A stretch of DNA of 64,000 bases from Micrasema longulum (lineage: Eukaryota > Arthropoda > Insecta > Trichoptera > Brachycentridae). This document shows positions 38,385 through 49,039 of the stretch, in pieces. The position numbers were made by a program, and so were the translations under genes. How positions within the stretch are numbered: position 1 is the stretch's first letter; each line of letters starts with the position of its first letter. The notes beneath the pieces are model-generated. The model saw only the letters and a list, made by a program, of their open reading frames with translations. It ran no database searches and had not been told where the DNA came from. Location of the stretch: positions 1 through 64,000 of the forward strand of contig JAGVSM010004266.1 of NCBI GenBank assembly GCA_022494885.1. Reading direction: 5' to 3'.

Positions 38385-39090
38385 GGCTAATCGCAAGAGG
38401 TAGTATCTTACATAAGCCAAAAGGATATCACAAGAGGTAGTATCTTACATACATAAGGCAAAAGGAATATCACAAGAGGTGGTATCTTACATAAGAATAG
38501 AACAAACTATGGTCTAAATTCTCCAATGACCCGCCTTTGTCGTATTATTAACTTAAGACAGGATCTGGACTTTTTTGGTTTAAGTTTACAACGATTTAAA
38601 CGAGCACTAAATAAATAGTCCAGATCTTGTCTCGATGTCCCTTATGTTTGTCAATGCTTCTTTCTTTTTTCTTTAAATGTTTTAAACTACTCTTTTATTG
38701 TAATATTTAAACCTTGTAAATTGTATACATGGACAATGTCCGTTAATAAATAAATAAATAAGCCAAAAGGAATATCACAAGAGGTGGTATCGTACATAAG
38801 CCAAAAAGAATATCACAAAAGGTAGTATCTTACATATCAGGGTATATAAAGGTAATATCACAAGAGGAAAATCTTACAAAAGCCAAAAGGAATATCACAG
38901 GAGCAAGTTACATAAGGGAAAAGGAATATCACAAGAGGTGGTATCTTACATAAGCCAAAAGGAATATCACAAGAGGAAGCATCGTGCATAAGCCAAAAGG
39001 AGCACAAGAGGTAGTATCTTGAATAAGTAAAGATGACTATCACAACTATTATCTTACATAAGTCACAAGAGATAGTATCTCGTATAAGCA
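38385..39090. repeat. Minisatellite, 38-40 bp unit, interrupted
   Basis: About fifteen imperfect units of ATAAGCCAAAAGGAATATCA plus CAAGAGGTGGTATCTTAC. The array is split by a LINE 3' end (38488-38757). Units after the LINE are more variable, with truncated and rearranged versions near 38840-38900. Confidence 0.9.
38488..38757 (+). mobile_element. LINE 3' end inserted in the minisatellite
   Basis: Encodes NSPMTRLCRIINLRQDLDFF and SLQRFKRALNK, then stop, the last block of a Jockey-type ORF2. The 3' UTR ends TTAATAAATAAATAAATAAG. The minisatellite resumes immediately; ATAAG at both edges may be a short target duplication. A coding-strand AGACAGGATCTGGACT pairs with AGTCCAGATCTTGTCT after the stop. 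Confidence 0.8.
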
Positions 39091-39984
39091 TAAAGCACTG
39101 TATGACAGAACATAAAATGCCACGATCATCAAGTAAAATATTATGTTGATTTCCATCAATAGTCCGGCTTCTTTTGAATGAGCTTTGTGCTGTTTCATTT
39201 TCATAAAGCCAATGCCTAGAAGTTCCTGTGAAGGTCCACAGTTAAAATCCCCTCTATTCCAACGCTATTCAGACATGGATAGAAAATAAAAGATATTGCC
39301 ACTCACCAAATACATAAAAATATTGTGCATTACAAGCCAAGTCAATAATACATAAATATAGTAATTTTCCATACATTAAAAAACAACCATTGCTAAAAGG
39401 GCGTATACGGACGGACATTATAAATACTGAGACTTGTATATTAGACTTGTATAGACACTATACTTAGTGACTTATAAATTATAAATAAGAGAGATATAAT
39501 ATATATATTTTTCAACAGGTCTAAATTGAGGGTATGAAAAACAAACACAGAAATCTCCATTGATATTGAGATATTAGAAAAAAACTTTGAAAAGCGATTG
39601 TGATATTTTTAGTTATTATGCTTCACCAACTCAATGGAGAATGCTAAGTTTGCTGTGTCGAGTATAATTGAAATCTGTTTTTGTAAAATTTGGAGACCGT
39701 TTTGAATTATGCTATTATTTAGGTAGGTAGGTTTTTATGTATAGTTTATTTTGGCATAAATAACTAATTTTCCGTTTTTGGTGGAGATTTCTACGTTTGC
39801 ATCTTATTAGGGTATTCCCTAAATTATATTATTATTTTTATAAATTGTGGAAAACTGATTACTAAACAGCATAATTGTAGACAATTGTAGTCTGCATTAT
39901 TTTGCAGATTGTTTAACCCATTACGTAATGCAGTCTGTAAATATAAGGTGGCATCTACCATCTTTTAAGAATTAGCAAGCAGCC
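39091..39984. other. AT-rich DNA with repeat H traces
   Basis: At 39820-39945 parts of repeat H (TAAATTGTGGAAAACTGATT) and GTAGTCTGCATTATTTTGCA, which recurs at 45940-45990, can be seen. Nothing else is supported. Confidence 0.4.
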
Positions 39985-40620
39985 TGCTGCCACATGTGGG
40001 GCAGTGACTACCTACAATCTACAAAAGCTACCCTTCGGATATTTTCCTTTATTTTGATATCCATAGAGTTGAAACGGTGCTTCATTTGTTGTCATTTTTA
40101 CGCATTTTTTTTTGCACCACAACAGGCCTTAGGCCCAATTAAAGTGGTGAATTACATCACAGAACACCCAGGCTTGAGAAAAATCACATTTAATTTTTTG
40201 TGTTCTCTCCGGGAATCGAACCCGGAACCTTCCGTGTGTTAGTCAAGCATCTTGACCACTACACCACGGAGGCCGCCTAAGAAGTAAAAGCTAAAAAGCA
40301 CGAACACTCGACAAATTTACTATTATGCTCAATGTTTATTTTTGTAAATTTATTGATATCATTTTAAGTTGATAGATATCCAGTCATCCATGTACTTTGT
40401 AGCCGCAAGATAATTGATAATCTAGCTTCATTAGGTAAATTTTATCAACTATCAAATCCTATTATTTAAAATTAGTTTTTTTCTGTTTTTTCAAATATCA
40501 TTGTCGAATAAAAACATAATGGAAATGGGGGTTAGATTTCTTACTGGCCATGCACTCTGTAGCTGTAAGACATGCTGGAATACTTATTTACTGTACAGTG
40601 CCAAAATGATCGCGCCACTT
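39985..40620 (+). mobile_element. F3 LINE 3' region split by an S1 SINE
   Basis: The left part (39985-40102: CTACAATCTACAAAAGCTAC, GAGTTGAAACGGTGCTTCAT) and right part (40278-40620: CGAACACTCGACAAATTTAC, internal repeats at about 40385 and 40545) are collinear with 51110-51370. The final CTTGAGG tail is degraded (GTACAGTGCCAAAATGATCG). Confidence 0.75.
40103..40277 (-). mobile_element. S1 SINE with intact tRNA-like head
   Basis: The reverse strand begins GGCGGCCTCCGTGGTGTAGT, with GGTTCCGGGTTCGATTCCCG as a perfect B box. It most resembles tRNA-Val(AAC), with a CTAACAC anticodon loop. The body is GAGAACACAAAAAATTAAAT and CTGGGTGTTCTGTGATGTAA, ending in a T-rich tail. It lies inside an F3 LINE and is therefore younger than it. 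Confidence 0.85.
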
Positions 40621-41074
40621 GCCCGTTGGCAGATGAACGTTCGTAATGTCTGGTTCGCGGAATGTATTAACTTTATGCTTTTCCACTGACCCCAAATACA
40701 ATGAATGCAATTCCTACCTTGCACTGGGGTTCTGGTACCTTATTAAACTTGTCTCGCGGCAGTCGGGATCAGATGAGATCGTGGGGTCATGAAGGAGGGG
40801 CACTTGAGATGGTTTCTTGATTATAAATATTTCACGTCACAGTGGATAAAGTAACTGGTTCGCGATCGCGGTGAGAAGAGAAAAATTATCTGAGCACATA
40901 AATACTGACAGTTCGGTTTTATTAACAATTGTTCTTTTGTTAATTGCATTTGAATAATTTTGAATATTGAACATGCTGGGCTGGAGACAAAATGTGGTAC
41001 CTACCCACAGTAAGAACCGCAACATCTTAACCAGGGCCCAGTATGCAGCAAATAAATCCAACAAAGTAAATGTG

Positions 41075-41158
41075 GCGTAACCAGTGCCCTTGAGGTGATT
41101 TTCACAAAAATGGTACCTGTATAAACTACTAACTAAACATAATAATAATAATAATAAT
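41075..41158 (+). mobile_element. F3 LINE terminal tail
   Basis: AGTGCCCTTGAGGTGATTTT and CACAAAAATGGTACCTGTAT are followed by an AATAAT microsatellite. Only the last 60 bp of F3 are present; the GGCGC block has changed to GGTAC. Confidence 0.65.
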
Positions 41159-41290
41159 GGGTGCGTAAAACAGTGCATGGGATCTCATAGTTATTGAAAA
41201 CGTACAAACTGATGTCTTTCAGTATATTTGAGAATCCAAAAATCAGCTTATAAAAACATTTCCCAAGAAAAATATGATGACGAGATTCAA
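41159..41290 (-). mobile_element. F5 LINE fragment
   Basis: It matches 49235-49321 plus 49686-49740 (GTAAAACAGTGCATGGGATC; CTGATGTCTTTCAGTATATT; AATCAGCTTATAAAAACATT). It lacks the M2 insertion, so it serves as an empty-site relative of that locus. Confidence 0.65.
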
Positions 41291-42379
41291 AGGTGTTGAT
41301 CCAGCATCCCTGCTAGAAATAATGATGGATGCAAGAATGGATAACTATAATACTTAGATATAAGTACGCCGAAAATCGCTTTCGAACCTACTCTATTTCA
41401 AGGATGTGGTTCGACTCAGAAGGGTCCCAAATTATGGAACAATATTCATGCAAGCTACGGACTTGGTTGGTTTTTAATTACCTTATCACAAAATATTTTG
41501 TCTTTTGCTTAATGAAACATGACATTACAGCACCGTTTGAAAAGGAATTTTTGATAATAGTTTGTTAAGAGTTAATAAAGTTAGCAATCAACAAAAATGA
41601 TAAGAGAAGATATTGAAATAAAACATGGCCAGTTACAACAGTTAGCATAGCATTATTATTTACAATATACATGTACTACTTTAAGACTAAAATGAAATAA
41701 TTTAAAGCATTTTTACTTACCAATAAAAATGACTCCTGTTTTCAAAAAGGTGGTGTATTTAATTGATAAAATAAATTGCAGTTTAGCCGTGTCACTAGGA
41801 AGTTATTGGTTTGCTCAAAAGTAAGTTAATTTACATAGGTAATGTTTGATTTAATTTAATATCATTAAATATAGCCGTAGTTTCGGTGTACGAAAACAAT
41901 GATTTGATTTTAAATTGATTAAAACAAAAAAAAATGTGGTATGGTGCAGCTTCTTAATAGTCATTCAAATGTATATTTTATCGATAGTTAAGATACGTCA
42001 AACATGCTTTTGAAATCATTTCAAATCTAAAAATGTATTTTTTAAGTATTGAGAAAAACGCACTGCGGAACAATTTCCAGAATACTGCGAACATTTACAA
42101 AATATGATATTTTAGTGTCTGTGAATTGTTAAAACGCTAACCAGTGTTTTGTTTTAACTTTGCTTACAGTTTAATAAAATTTCCAATTTGTGAACAATAC
42201 TCGAAAATACATCAATAAATTTCCAGAGAACATAAAAATATTCATAACTTGCTGAGTAGGCTATTTTCTTTTCAAACTTAATTTTTCTAGCTAATGACAT
42301 TATTTTTTTATACATCTGGCAATATTATATGAAATGGCGATCGAAACTTCAAACCAAACAGCTGTTTTGAAATTTGACG
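41291..42379. other. AT-rich intergenic DNA
   Basis: A repeat H trace at 41495-41590 (AATGAAACATGACATTACAG, TTGTTAAGAGTTAATAAAG). Otherwise no supported feature. Confidence 0.4.
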
Positions 42380-42781
42380 TTTCTTATCTCTTGCCGCTCG
42401 GTAGACTTTTGATCCCCGCTTCCGGCGCGCGGATTAACCTAATCTATACATTATAACAACTGCATTTGATTGACGGGCAAATTAAAGGTGTAATAATTAA
42501 TGTTTAGATGTTTCTAGACACATAGTTCCCGCGACAACGCGCAGCGTTTACAAAATGCAGTTGCATTATTGCAGTTCTCTGTTTGACAGCTGTCAAATAG
42601 CGCACAGTACTTTTTTTGACGTCTGTAACGAACAGTAAAACTTCGATTCTACGCTATGTTTTGTGCAAACAACTACCCGTGGACAATTAAAGACTCGATC
42701 GAATCAATATTGATATAATTTAAGCTGTTTTTCGCGTAGTGACTTGCGTTCATTGTTGTAAAAGGCGCACAGCCGGCGTAG
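42380..42781 (+). promoter_or_regulatory. Candidate promoter and non-coding first exon
   Basis: A repeat-free, GC-richer patch (CTTGCCGCTCGGTAGAC, CTTCCGGCGCGCGGATTAAC) has the palindromic E-box TTTGACAGCTGTCAAATAG. A good splice donor follows (GCCGGCGTAG|GTATGTAAAT, exon end 42781). This looks like a TATA-less promoter with a short 5' UTR exon of a gene transcribed to the right. No coding exon was found downstream within the window, so it is unproven. Confidence 0.35.
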
Positions 42782-43234
42782 GTATGTAAATATTTTATAT
42801 CATTAATTTATTAGCACGTGTTTTTATGGGGTTTAATGATTTAATTCACTTGTATGCGTGACATTCTGTAAATAGAGATGTCTGGAAAATAAATATTTAT
42901 ATATGCTTAGAGCGCAGTTGATTTTATCGCTTGACTTGTTCCATATCATTAAAGACTTTTAAAACTGCAAATAACTGTCGTAAAAAACTTAATTTAGTTT
43001 GCCTTCACGGCTGTGTTACCTATTACTTTTTTAATTGCTTCTTGGAAACGGAAATAGCCGCATTTTATAAATGTAGATAGTTGTAGGTAGTTACATATAA
43101 TTTACTTTCAAGGTTATGCGAAATTATTATTCGATTTGCCTAAATGTACACCGGAACCTCTTTTTACACGGCTCCGATATTACACGGTTCAAAAATGAAA
43201 CAAAAAATATTTGAGCATTAATTTAACTTTACAA
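42782..43234. other. Unique AT-rich DNA, possibly intron
   Basis: It follows the candidate donor at 42782. Nothing else was recognised. Confidence 0.4.
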
Positions 43235-43930
43235 TATTAGTTTGTGCAAATGTTTGCAGATGAAATACTGGATTTCACATTAGGGAGTTATTAACGAATG
43301 TCTTGAACAAGTAGAAGAATTTGTGTATCTGTGAAGCATGTTTTCAGGTGATGGAAGAGTAGAAAAATATGTTGAAAGGAGGGTGAATGCGGGCAACAAA
43401 ATAAACGGCGCACTAAGCACAGTAATTGCTAATGAAAATATGTCAGTCGAAGCTAAACTGGAAGTGCACAACGGAGTTTTGTCCCAACACTTATATATGG
43501 AAGTGAAACATTGAACTGGCAGAGGGAGGATGAAAGCCGAGTGAACGCGGTTGAAATGCGATCTCTTAGACGAATGTGTGGGAAATGAATGTATGACAGG
43601 GTCCAGGCGATCAGGCGAGAGTATAAATCTGAGTCAAGTATAAGTGATAGGATTAAGAAAGGGTCTCTGAGATGGTTTGGTCACGTGGAAAGAATGGTAA
43701 AACAAGTAAATATGGCGAAAATGAACGGTAACGTGAGACGAGGATGACCAAGAACGACGTGGCATGATCAGATAAACCAAAATCGTATGTCTGGTCAGGT
43801 CAAAAGCAGGCAGAACTGAAGGGCATGTATAATAAGATGTAAGAATGTGGAAGAAGCTAGAAATGTATGCCAGGATAGACGTGTGTGGCGGTCCATTCTC
43901 TCTGCCTACCCCTACGGGGAAATGACATGT
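43235..43930 (+). mobile_element. F1 LINE, 3' third of ORF2, preceded by a family X scrap
   Basis: Positions 43235-43297 are a family X end (TTGTGCAAATGTTTGCAGAT, TTAGGGAGTTATTAACG). From 43298 the F1 ORF2 reads through VEEFVYL, GDGRVEKYVERRVNAGN, EMRSLRRM, SLRWFGHVERM and ARNVCQDRRVWRSIL to the PYGEM end in several frames. Its DERM segment is deleted. Confidence 0.85.
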
Positions 43931-43944
43931 TGTTGTAGTAGCAG

Positions 43945-44125
43945 TAGAGTTATTAAAATTAACACAACAACAGAGATGGAGAATATTTTAGAAAAGGGAA
44001 TATGCACGTCTAGGCATCCACAGGGCTTATGACCTGTCATATGCTGGTTTAAGTGGCCACTTTACACACTAATATTCACCATTTTGCCCAGGTTTAAAAA
44101 TCCGCAATTCTTCCATTTGTTATAT
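43945..44125 (-). mobile_element. Family X fragment
   Basis: Antisense AACACAACAACAGAGATGGA, CTAGGCATCCACAGGGCTTA, GCTGGTTTAAGTGGCCACTT and ATTCACCATTTTGCCCAGG. It is adjacent to the F1 tail, after a GTAGTAGCAGTAG tail microsatellite. Confidence 0.75.
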
Positions 44126-44771
44126 GTATGTACCTATTTTTTATTTAAAAAAAAAAACAAATAATACATGCATAAGATATTGTACTCCCGGAAGTTATAA
44201 AAAAAACTCATTTGGGATACAATATAAAGATATGACACTCCATACATATCCGAGCTAAAAAGTCGTCTCCAAAGGAAAGGGAATGACCAGCGGAGGGAGC
44301 AAGTGTCGCGCGTCTTAATCACGTCGACTTTGGCAAGCAAAACACGTAGCACGGTAAAAAGCACTTACCGTTTACATCGGTCTACTGTAAGTTCTATTCA
44401 GTGTGTCGCTCCCTTCTGCATACGCGTCACCTTTGTTTATCGTTTCACTATACGCCCGACTAACTGAGCAGGACAGAGACAGGAGATAGCTGGTAACATA
44501 TTAATAAAACGTTTTTAACATTAAAATAACTATTTTCAACAAGTATTGGTTAAGATAAAAACATTGCATACCGTCGCTTTTTCTATCTTTTCCAGATCGA
44601 TTTTTGCAGTATCTTAGCGTACATATAGGCATTTTAGTAATTGCGAGGAGACAAAAGTTCAAAAGTAGCCGGCGAACGCTCGCAACAGACTAAAGTCAGT
44701 TCTATCAAACATATGCCAATTGGCCGCAGGTTGAGGGACCATATTTCGAACGCTCATGCTTACTCTAGTTA
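44126..44771. other. Spacer, moderately GC-rich in part
   Basis: Segments such as CCAGCGGAGGGAGCAAGTGT and GTGTCGCTCCCTTCTGCATA are non-repetitive here. No frame or splice structure supports a gene. Confidence 0.35.
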
Positions 44772-45135
44772 TACAGGGTGTTCATTAAACCCTGTCACAT
44801 CCGAAACCACCATGATCAGTATGAGCAAGAAGACATATTGGCATATTAAAATATTTTTTTAGAACGAATAAAATGCAAAAAAATAAAATATCAAAAAAAG
44901 CAAATGGTTGCTTGCTTCTGCTGGGGAGAAACGAGGTGGGGGAGGGGGGAGTCTGACACTGCGCCGCGCTCCCCTCACTTCTCCCCTGCAGAAGTAAGCA
45001 ACCATTTGTTTTTTTAATATTTTATTTTTAAAAAAAACATTTGTCTTAATTTTTTTTTTAATACGCTAATATGTCTTCTTGCCCATGCTGATCATTGTGG
45101 TTTCGGATGTGACAGGGTTTAAAGAACACCCTGTA
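44772..45135. mobile_element. M2 MITE, complete, 364 bp, TA target
   Basis: Long inverted termini run TACAGGGTGTTCATTAAACC to GGTTTAAAGAACACCCTGTA. TA at 44770-44771 and 45136-45137 is a Tc1/mariner-type target duplication. The two halves are nearly complementary for about 150 bp (GTCACATCCGAAACCACCAT against its inverse), with a GC-rich centre (GAGGTGGGGGAGGGGGGAGT). It has no transposase. The sister copy is at 49322. Confidence 0.9.
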
Positions 45136-45394
45136 TAGCTCAATGTTTGAGATGGTACATAAAAAGAAAATATTTTTGTGACCATACATAATATCAGTTA
45201 ATACAATCTAAAATAGTATGAAAACATAATATACGAATCATGGGACACAGTATTATACGAGTACACTATTTTTTATAGAAATTATATTAATAACTATCAG
45301 TATCAAAAAGACTCAAGTAATATTTTTTAATCGCTACACTTTTAGATTTACTATTCGACTTTTCGTTTATAAGTTCATCGGGCAGTTTATTAAA
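45136..45394. other. AT-rich spacer
   Basis: Nothing was recognised. Confidence 0.45.
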
Positions 45395-45495
45395 TTGGGT
45401 ATGAATGTAGAGGAAGCGATGTCTGTATGCAGACAGAGTGATGTGGCGTTATATCCTCTCTGCCTACCCCTATAGAGAAACGGCGTGATGGTTTG
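45395..45495 (+). mobile_element. F1 LINE, last 100 bp
   Basis: GTATGAATGTAGAGGAAGCG through CTCTCTGCCTACCCCTATAG to AACGGCGTGATGG: the GETA-type subfamily terminus with a TTG tail. It is a severely 5'-truncated copy. Confidence 0.75.
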
Positions 45496-45571
45496 TTGTT
45501 GTTGGAACGGCAAATATTTTCAAGAGATTTTTTGACGAACTTCGTTAAGCGAAATTTAGATAAATGAAGGA

Positions 45572-45729
45572 CCTTACTTATAAACCTGGTGTAAAGTTAC
45601 GCCTAGGTTTAGTTGAAGAATAAGGATAGGAATACCATCCTCATTCTACCACAGTAATAAGGATGATATTCCTATCCGTATTCTACCGCTATGCTTAGGT
45701 GTAACTTTATACCAAGTTTATGAGTAAGG
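45572..45729. repeat. M4 palindromic element, 158 bp
   Basis: Arms of about 65-70 bp: CCTTACTTATAAACCTGGTG and TAAGGATAGGAATACCATCC face GGATGATATTCCTATCCGTA and TATACCAAGTTTATGAGTAA. The loop is short (TTCTACCACAG). A few mismatches indicate moderate age. Non-coding; probably a foldback MITE. Confidence 0.85.
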
Positions 45730-46074
45730 CCCGAAAAATTTTCAAGTTTCGTGTATTCCGCTTTTATTTATTTATTTTTGATAAAGAAATATGGACACAA
45801 AACATACCTACCCATACATCACTGATGTATATAAATAGACACGTTCTTCCTATACTAGCTACATCTAAGATATGGTGAGATATGGTAAATATTGCGTTTA
45901 AAAAAATATGATAGCGAATTTATTTATTCAATTTACTGTAGTCTGCATTACTTTACGGGCTGTTTAACCCATCACGTAATACAAAATGTTAACACTTTTA
46001 TTATTTTTTTTTATTAATATTTAAGAAGGTTAACATGAACAGAAAATACAAAAGGAAAAATAATGAAACCCACT

Positions 46075-46740
46075 CTCGATTAAGTAGAAGAATTTGTGTA
46101 TCTGGGAAGCATGTTTTCAAGAGATGGAAGAGTAGAAAAAGATGTTGAAAGAAGAGTAAATGCGGGCAACAAAATGAACGGAGCACTAAGCACAGTAATT
46201 TCTAATAAAAATATATAAATCGAAGCTAAACTGGCGGTGCACAACGGAGTTTTAGTCCCAACACTTATGTATGAAAGTGAAACATGGAACTGACAGAGGA
46301 AGGATGAAAGCCGAGTGAACGCGGTTGAAACGCGATCTCCTAGACGAATGTGTGGGAAATCAACGTATGACAGGGTTACGAATTATGAAATCAGGCGGGA
46401 GTGTAAATCTGAGTCAAGTATAATTGATAAGATTAAGAAAGGGCCTCCGAGATGGTTTGGTCACGTAGAACGAATGGACGACGAAAGACTGGTAAAACAA
46501 GTATATATGGCGAAAATGAACGGCAACGTGAGACGAGGACGACCAAGGAAGACGTGGCATGATCAGATAAATCAAAATCTTAAGTCTGGTCATGTCAAAA
46601 GCAGGCAGAACTGAAGGGCATGTATATGACAAGATGTATGAATGTGGAAGAGGCTAGGATTGTATGCCAGGATAGACGCGTGTGGCGGTCCATTCTCTCT
46701 GCCTACCCCTATGGGGAAATGGCGTGTCTGTAGTAGTAGT
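46075..46740 (+). mobile_element. F1 LINE, 3' third of ORF2
   Basis: Runs from VEEFVYLGSMFSRDGRVEKD, through LMYESETWN and RSPRRMCGKSTYDRVTN, then PPRWFGHVERMDDERLVKQV and RGRPRKTWHDQINQNLKSGH, to the PYGEMA end with a TAG tail. Most of it is readable in two frames. It is a good template for the GEMA subfamily. Confidence 0.9.
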
Positions 46741-47104
46741 AGCAGCACTAAACCGCGAAACCGGCTGTCAGCAGGTTTCTTATTTTTATTATTTTTTTAT
46801 TAGAAATTATATAAATTTAAAAAGTAATATAAGGCATTATTAAGAACTAAAAGCATACGTATTTTTTACAAAAGTTTAAATAGATGACTGTTAACATAAT
46901 ATAATAATCAATATAAAGCCTTGTTACATATAAGCCATTTAATTATTTTTTTCTTAAAAGTTTTGTCATCATTTTCTTTTAAGATCTGCTTAGGAATATT
47001 GTTGAAAATTTTAGGAATTGTATAATGAAGTGTTCTTTGGCCATACTTGTTTACAAACCTCGGTACAGACAAGCCTTCACGTTGTGCTAGCCTTGTATTA
47101 TTAT
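46741..47104. other. AT-rich spacer, possible LINE trace
   Basis: Read in reverse, 46960-47095 has codon-like structure (QREGLSVPRFVNKYGQRT) that could be a Jockey-type LINE C-terminus, but the match is short. Confidence 0.3.
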
Positions 47105-47650
47105 TATTATGGATAACTTATATAGCTTCATGGTGATTCTATTGTTAAATTAATTTAATTAAAGCTTTTAAATTTGAAATTTAATTAAAACAATTTATTT
47201 TGTTGTCACGTGCTACGGATTTATTCAAATGATTTAGAGAACAAGTGGGTTTTAAGTTTTTTCCGAAACATCACTTCACTTTCACAGCCTCGCACCTCTG
47301 CTGGGAGAGCATTCCATGCCATAGGGCCTGCGACCGCAAATGCGCGTTCACTAAATTTAGTGCGCTGTTTGCGTAGAGGTATAATAACTTTTCCTCTCGC
47401 CGTAGACGTAGCTGATCTAAGCGTGAGACGCCTGTCAGCTAGTTCATCTGGAATGCATAGTTCCCTTAGATATTCCGGAGCAGAGTTGTGCAGTGACTTA
47501 TACATAGGCCAACAGAGTTTGTATTCGACCCTCTGTGGAAAACGTAGCCAGTGTAGTTCCCGAAGTAGTGGAGTGATATGACTGAACTTAGAGATTCCGA
47601 AAATAAGTCTCGCTGCGGCATTCAATACATATTGTAGGCGAGTCATTTTG
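47105..47650 (-). mobile_element. F2 CR1-like LINE, near-identical to 8736-9345
   Basis: An uninterrupted 141-codon frame on the minus strand (47221-47646) ends LKTHLFSKSFE. It differs from the copy at 8750 by only a few residues (LQYVLNAA, CWPMYK, PAEVRG). The 3' tail is at the left (CTTATATAGCTTCATG then an ATT microsatellite) with the CTTGAGG block deleted. The low divergence points to recent activity of F2. Confidence 0.9.
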
Positions 47651-47689
47651 TTTTGTATATTGTATTGTATTATGTATGTTTTTTATTTA

Positions 47690-48000
47690 ATTTGTGAAGT
47701 GTGTAAGGCTGAGACATGCATTATTGACAGAATCAAGAAAGTGGTGCTGCGTTGGTTTGGACATGTAGAGCGAATGGACAGCGAAAGAACGGCTAAAAGG
47801 ATCTAAGATGCAAATGTTGATGGATGCAGAAAACGAGGAAGACCGAGAAAGACATGGCACGATCAAGTCCATCAAATATTTGAAGATGGACATGTCAAAA
47901 GTAGGAATAATCGGCGTGCATGAGAAGATGTATGAATGTAGAGGAAGCGAGGTCTGTATGCCAAGATAGAGTGTTATGGCGTTCTATCCTCTCTGTTTGT
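47690..48000 (+). mobile_element. F1 LINE, GETA-type subfamily
   Basis: LCKAETCIIDRIKKVVLRWF and GHVERMDSERTAKRI are followed by a stop, RGRPRKTWHDQVHQIFEDGH in the next frame, and the terminus GTTCTATCCTCTCTG with a TTG microsatellite. The last 12 codons are lost. Confidence 0.85.
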
Positions 48001-48014
48001 TGTTGTTGTTGTTG

Positions 48015-48310
48015 TTTTATTTAATTTTTTGAAATATCACTAAAACTCCAAACTTCATTGTCAAATAAAAAAAGTGTAAATAGGGGCTAGATTTCTTATT
48101 GTCCATGCGCTCTGTAGCTGCAAGACGTGCTGTAATCTAGCTCCTATGTATCATAATTGGAGACGAGGAACTATAATCCCAACCGTCCATGCGCTCTGTA
48201 GCTGCAGGACGTGCCGGGATATTTATTTATTGTACAGCGCCCTTGAGGTGATTTTCACGAAAACGGCGCTATATGAATTATCCAAATATATAAATATATA
48301 TATGTAAATA
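48015..48310 (+). mobile_element. F3 LINE 3' end
   Basis: Two internal repeats (CCATGCGCTCTGTAGCTGCA at about 48103 and 48187) precede a perfect terminus TACAGCGCCCTTGAGGTGAT, GGCGCTATATGAATTATCC and an AT microsatellite. It follows directly on the F1 TTG tail. Confidence 0.85.
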
Positions 48311-48489
48311 CCTATTCTGGTAGTTTCTGTCAAATCGATATCTGGTAACAAATTTGAGCCATAGAATAGCATTTTCGGACAGGCACCCCTGCCTTTTAAA
48401 AAGTTTGGGTACCTATTCCTTGTCAATTCTAGCTGATCTGTTGATTACTTTAAGAGCCGAGTTTTTTTTTAATTGAATTTTTAATGTTA

Positions 48490-49032
48490 GTTTTAAAAGA
48501 AAGGCCCCAACTGGTAATATGCATAATAATTCATTCCGCCAATGATTGATAAATAAGTCTTAATGTTTTTATGGGAACAAAATATTTTATTCCAAACATG
48601 AAGCCTTTAACTGTCCTAAATCTTTTACATAATTTAGTAATATGTTTATCCCATTAAAAAAATTTCAATAGTAATGCCTAAATACACATAATTATTAACT
48701 ACACCAATTTTCCCATGGTAACATAATATGACAATACTATTATGAAAACAGTTGAAACTATGAGATACTATATTAATTTGATTCAGTGCTGGTGCATGAG
48801 GGGATCTGACATGCATAATTTTAGTCTTTTTTGCATTTATTATGAGACCCATATCATGCGACCATTTAAGCAAGGAATTGTAGTCTTCTTGTAATTGGCT
48901 TTCCGCAATGAGAAACAACAAATGCCGTGTCATCGGCGTAGACATAATGTTTGGCTTACTTAAAACTTTTGACATTGATGAGACGTAAGTAATATACAAT
49001 AATGGACCCAGAATGGATCCCTGGGGTACCCC
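48490..49032 (-). mobile_element. Jockey-like LINE, reverse-transcriptase remnant
   Basis: The reverse strand has AGVPQGSILGPLLYI (palm), YADDTAFVVSHCGK in a shifted frame (catalytic box intact), LKWSHDMGLIINAKKTKIMH, VNNYVYLGITIE, and LCKRFRTVKGFMFGIKYFVP with LRLIYQSLAE. Frameshifts separate the blocks. It begins abruptly next to the terminus of another LINE at 49040. Confidence 0.85.
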
Positions 49033-49039
49033 AGCCTTC

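Noticed and set aside
38552..38640. A MITE with 16-bp inverted ends
   Set aside because: The left arm encodes part of a LINE ORF2 end that aligns with other LINE C-termini, and homology extends beyond the right arm in the copy at 6070-6200.
38385..39090. Regular direct repeats that look at first like a CRISPR array
   Set aside because: Unit and spacing vary, there are no unique spacers of constant length, no cas genes, and the context is eukaryotic; it is a minisatellite.
40837..41178. A 113-codon frame on the minus strand
   Set aside because: It crosses an F3 tail and its AAT microsatellite (giving the Leu run) and has no coherent domain.
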